Made by a program: the position numbers and the translations under genes
In this document: positions 62,633 to 64,000 of the stretch, one piece after another
Layout of the letters: every line of letters begins with the position of its first letter
Numbering within the stretch: the first letter of the stretch is position 1
NCBI RefSeq assembly: GCF_030848305.1
Contig: NZ_CP114598.1
Coordinates: 1,240,001-1,304,000 of the forward strand
DNA from: Akkermansia muciniphila
GTDB lineage: Bacteria > Verrucomicrobiota > Verrucomicrobiia > Verrucomicrobiales > Akkermansiaceae
Length of the DNA: 64,000 bases
Reading direction: 5' to 3'
The notes under the pieces: generated by a model
What the model was told of the DNA's origin: nothing
The model's input: only the letters and a program-made list of their open reading frames with translations
The model's database searches: none

Positions 62633-62803
62633 ATAATGCAAACCATTTTTGCATTCAAAAAAAAATATAATTCGCTTTATTATCAATATCAAAATAGTAT
62701 TTATTTATTTCTTGATTCATTTTTTAATAATATACATTTTATCGCAAATAATATAAACTATTTTCTATATAGAATTTTATATTTTTCATCCAATTCTGTA
62801 AAT

Positions 62804-62847
62804 ATCAAAAATAATACGCCTTCAAGTAAACTTGCAGGCGTATTATT
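62804..62847 (-). terminator. Terminator after the candidate immunity gene
   Basis: 11-bp stem AATAATACGCC / GGCGTATTATT, extended internally by CAAG/CTTG, followed on the minus strand by TTTTTGATATT. It sits 17 bp beyond the stop of the 62864-63232 gene, so the toxin tip and immunity gene end as one transcription unit. Confidence 0.8.
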
Positions 62848-62863
62848 AAATATTAGACATATA

Positions 62864-63232
62864 TTATTCCACTTTAATATCAGATATATTCAGCTTTTTA
62901 TCCCTACTTATCTTAACTGATTTTTCCCGTATGTCATCGTTTTTGTTAGGTGTTCCCAAAAAAGTATCAATAAAGTAATAATACTGTTGGTCGGCATAGA
63001 CCCTATAAGTATGCTTTAGACTCATCTTTCCTAATTTACATAGTATAAAAAAAGCGGTTTTCACAGAAACACCTACATCAGGAAGTATAAAATCTTTATC
63101 GGTAGAATTTTTACTATCGTATAAAAGATTTATTATTTTATTTTGATCCACATTAGCTGCTTCTATTGGAGAAAAAATACACATACCTCCTAAGATAATT
63201 ATATAAAAATATAAAATTTTATTCTTTAACAT
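62864..63232 (-). CDS. Candidate exported immunity protein for the Rhs tip
   Basis: 122 residues with a signal peptide (LYFYIIILGGMCIFSPIEA, cut near EAAN). The mature part carries YRVYADQQYYYFIDTFLG and a Lys-rich end. Its ATG lies 4 bp after the stop of the −1-frame extension of the Rhs tip, the tight spacing expected for a toxin-immunity pair. The exported location suggests the cognate toxin works in the periplasm or envelope. No family recognised. Confidence 0.6.
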   Translation of the reverse strand: MLKNKILYFYIIILGGMCIFSPIEAANVDQNKIINLLYDSKNSTDKDFILPDVGVSVKTAFFILCKLGKMSLKHTYRVYADQQYYYFIDTFLGTPNKNDDIREKSVKISRDKKLNISDIKVE

Positions 63233-63236
63233 ACAT

Positions 63237-64000
63237 TTATGATTCTTTAATGCAACACATATCCATCATCTCTTCTTGAGAACTATGGCAGTGATAGGAC
63301 CAAGACCCGGAATATGAAGATGCAAATTTACGTATACAACTCTCTATACCCTCTTCTGTCACATTACAACATTTTTTTCTTTTTCTTTACCATATCTCAT
63401 GAAGGTTGAAAAAAATATACCATTTAAATAACCAGGTACTCCTGTAAGAGTGGAAAGTAAATCCACCCCTTTGGCTGGCCACCATCCATAGCTCTCATTA
63501 CCCAATTCAACCCACCAGTGCCCATATGCATCCTCTTCTTCTCCTTCCAGTTTTTTAAATACATTCTCTCTAACAAGCTGTTTCCATTTTATTGTTTTTC
63601 GTTTTACAGTGATGGTAATAATAGGAGTATCTTTCGGTATTGTTTTTTCCCCTAAATAATCAAAATTGATCATTCCATTATTATTAACGAACGCGAACAA
63701 ATTCCAGCCGCCCTGTTCCATGATGGGATCTCGGCTGACCCACCTGCCGTCGTGCGGATTGAGATGACGGTAGTTGTAGTAGACAAGCCCCAGTTCTTCC
63801 TCGCTGTATTCGCTGCTCCACTGGATGGGCTGGGCGCCGTCTTTGCGGATAGGCAGCGGGCGCGTAGTGCTGCGTCGGATCCCGGAACAGGAACCATCGG
63901 AAGGCTCCGCTGACGGCATCTATGACGGCTATTTGCAGGTAGCCACGGTACATGTAGCGCAGGTAGCTGCTCACCGTCCCGTTGACGCTCACTTTGCGGG
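63237..64000 (-). pseudogene. Rhs repeat protein, C-terminal part with variable tip (broken frame; continues off the right edge)
   Basis: Minus-strand text begins with VSVNGTVSSYLRYMYRGYLQIAVID and FRDPTQ, loses frame near 63863, resumes as STTRPLPIRKDG followed directly by QPIQWSSEYSEEELGLVYYN and YRHLNPHDGRWVSRDPI. A middle block present in the 60-kb remnant (MHD…ALYEYRPYGG) is missing. After the DPI boundary a variable tip follows (EDAYGHWWVELGNESYGWWP, LTGVPGYLNGIFFSTFMRYG). The frame stops at 63359 just after an A7 run (63372-63378). A −1 shift there reads CCNVTEEGIESCIRKFA…EEMMDMCCIKES to TAA at 63237-63239. Confidence 0.75.

Noticed and set aside
62327-62692. Start of the split gene at TTG 62692
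   Set aside because: The first 20 residues are a poly-Phe/Lys run through an A/T homopolymer. ATG 62632 is more plausible.
1-64000. CRISPR arrays, complete insertion sequences, rRNA or integrases
   Set aside because: I saw no regularly spaced repeats, transposase, integrase or rRNA signatures. This was by eye, so short or degenerate elements could be missed.

Overview
The window looks like a chromosomal piece of Akkermansia, most likely A. muciniphila or a close relative (Verrucomicrobiota). The strongest evidence is the five-gene block at 42356-49786. It matches, in order and in protein features, the pilus-like locus known in A. muciniphila as Amuc_1098 to Amuc_1102, including the TLR2-active envelope protein Amuc_1100 (46198-47151). 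The rest fits a GC-rich mucus-dwelling Gram-negative: a secreted sulfatase, outer-membrane proteins, lipoproteins, and single-copy housekeeping genes packed on both strands. No database search was possible, so all names rest on recognition of motifs and family features.

Layout. 1-4.0 kb: a minus-strand heavy-metal efflux operon (small Cys/His-rich protein, TolC-like channel, adaptor with a His/Cys repeat, RND pump cut by the window edge). 4.1-8.3 kb: ankyrin protein, MFS transporter and two unknowns. 8.4-12 kb: a SahR-like regulator divergent from metK-ahcY (methyl cycle). 12-16.3 kb: a + strand surface-glycan cluster preceded by a 16-bp inverted repeat pair that could bound an invertible segment. 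16.4-25.1 kb: sulfatase, recQ, two glycosyltransferases, a secreted double-psi-barrel-like protein and nadB. 25.2-26.7 kb: rRNA/tRNA methyltransferase and phosphoesterase. 27-40 kb: a metal-homeostasis region with a DtxR/MntR-type repressor, a beta-barrel porin, feoA-feoA-feoB plus a tiny FeoB-associated protein, a tri-haem cytochrome peroxidase, lipA, tadA, a ROK kinase and a P1B ATPase. 40.2-42.3 kb: rho-coaE. 42.4-49.8 kb: the pilus-like operon. 50-59.8 kb: housekeeping genes (M42 peptidase, lgt, pepP, hisG, a 34-residue bS22-like ribosomal protein, a PhoR/PhoB pair, ilvD). 59.8-64 kb: an AT-rich accessory island of broken Rhs (YD-repeat) fragments with a toxin-like tip and candidate immunity genes.

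How parts work together. The most coherent signal is a repeated palindrome TTAG-N6-CTAA. I found six exact copies, all between 26.9 and 38.2 kb, next to the DtxR-type repressor, the porin or a small Cys-rich protein, feoAB and the P-type ATPase. A seventh site with wider spacing lies in the core feo promoter. This defines a likely Fe(II)- or Mn(II)-responsive regulon. The methyl-cycle genes form a second self-contained unit, with a palindrome overlapping the metK start.

The right-hand island (59.84-64 kb) is a polymorphic-toxin cassette. An Rhs tip is followed by an exported immunity candidate and a strong terminator, then by orphan fragments. Two reading-frame breaks there fall exactly at seven-base A runs. 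They could be phase-variable or slippery sites, decay, or sequencing error.
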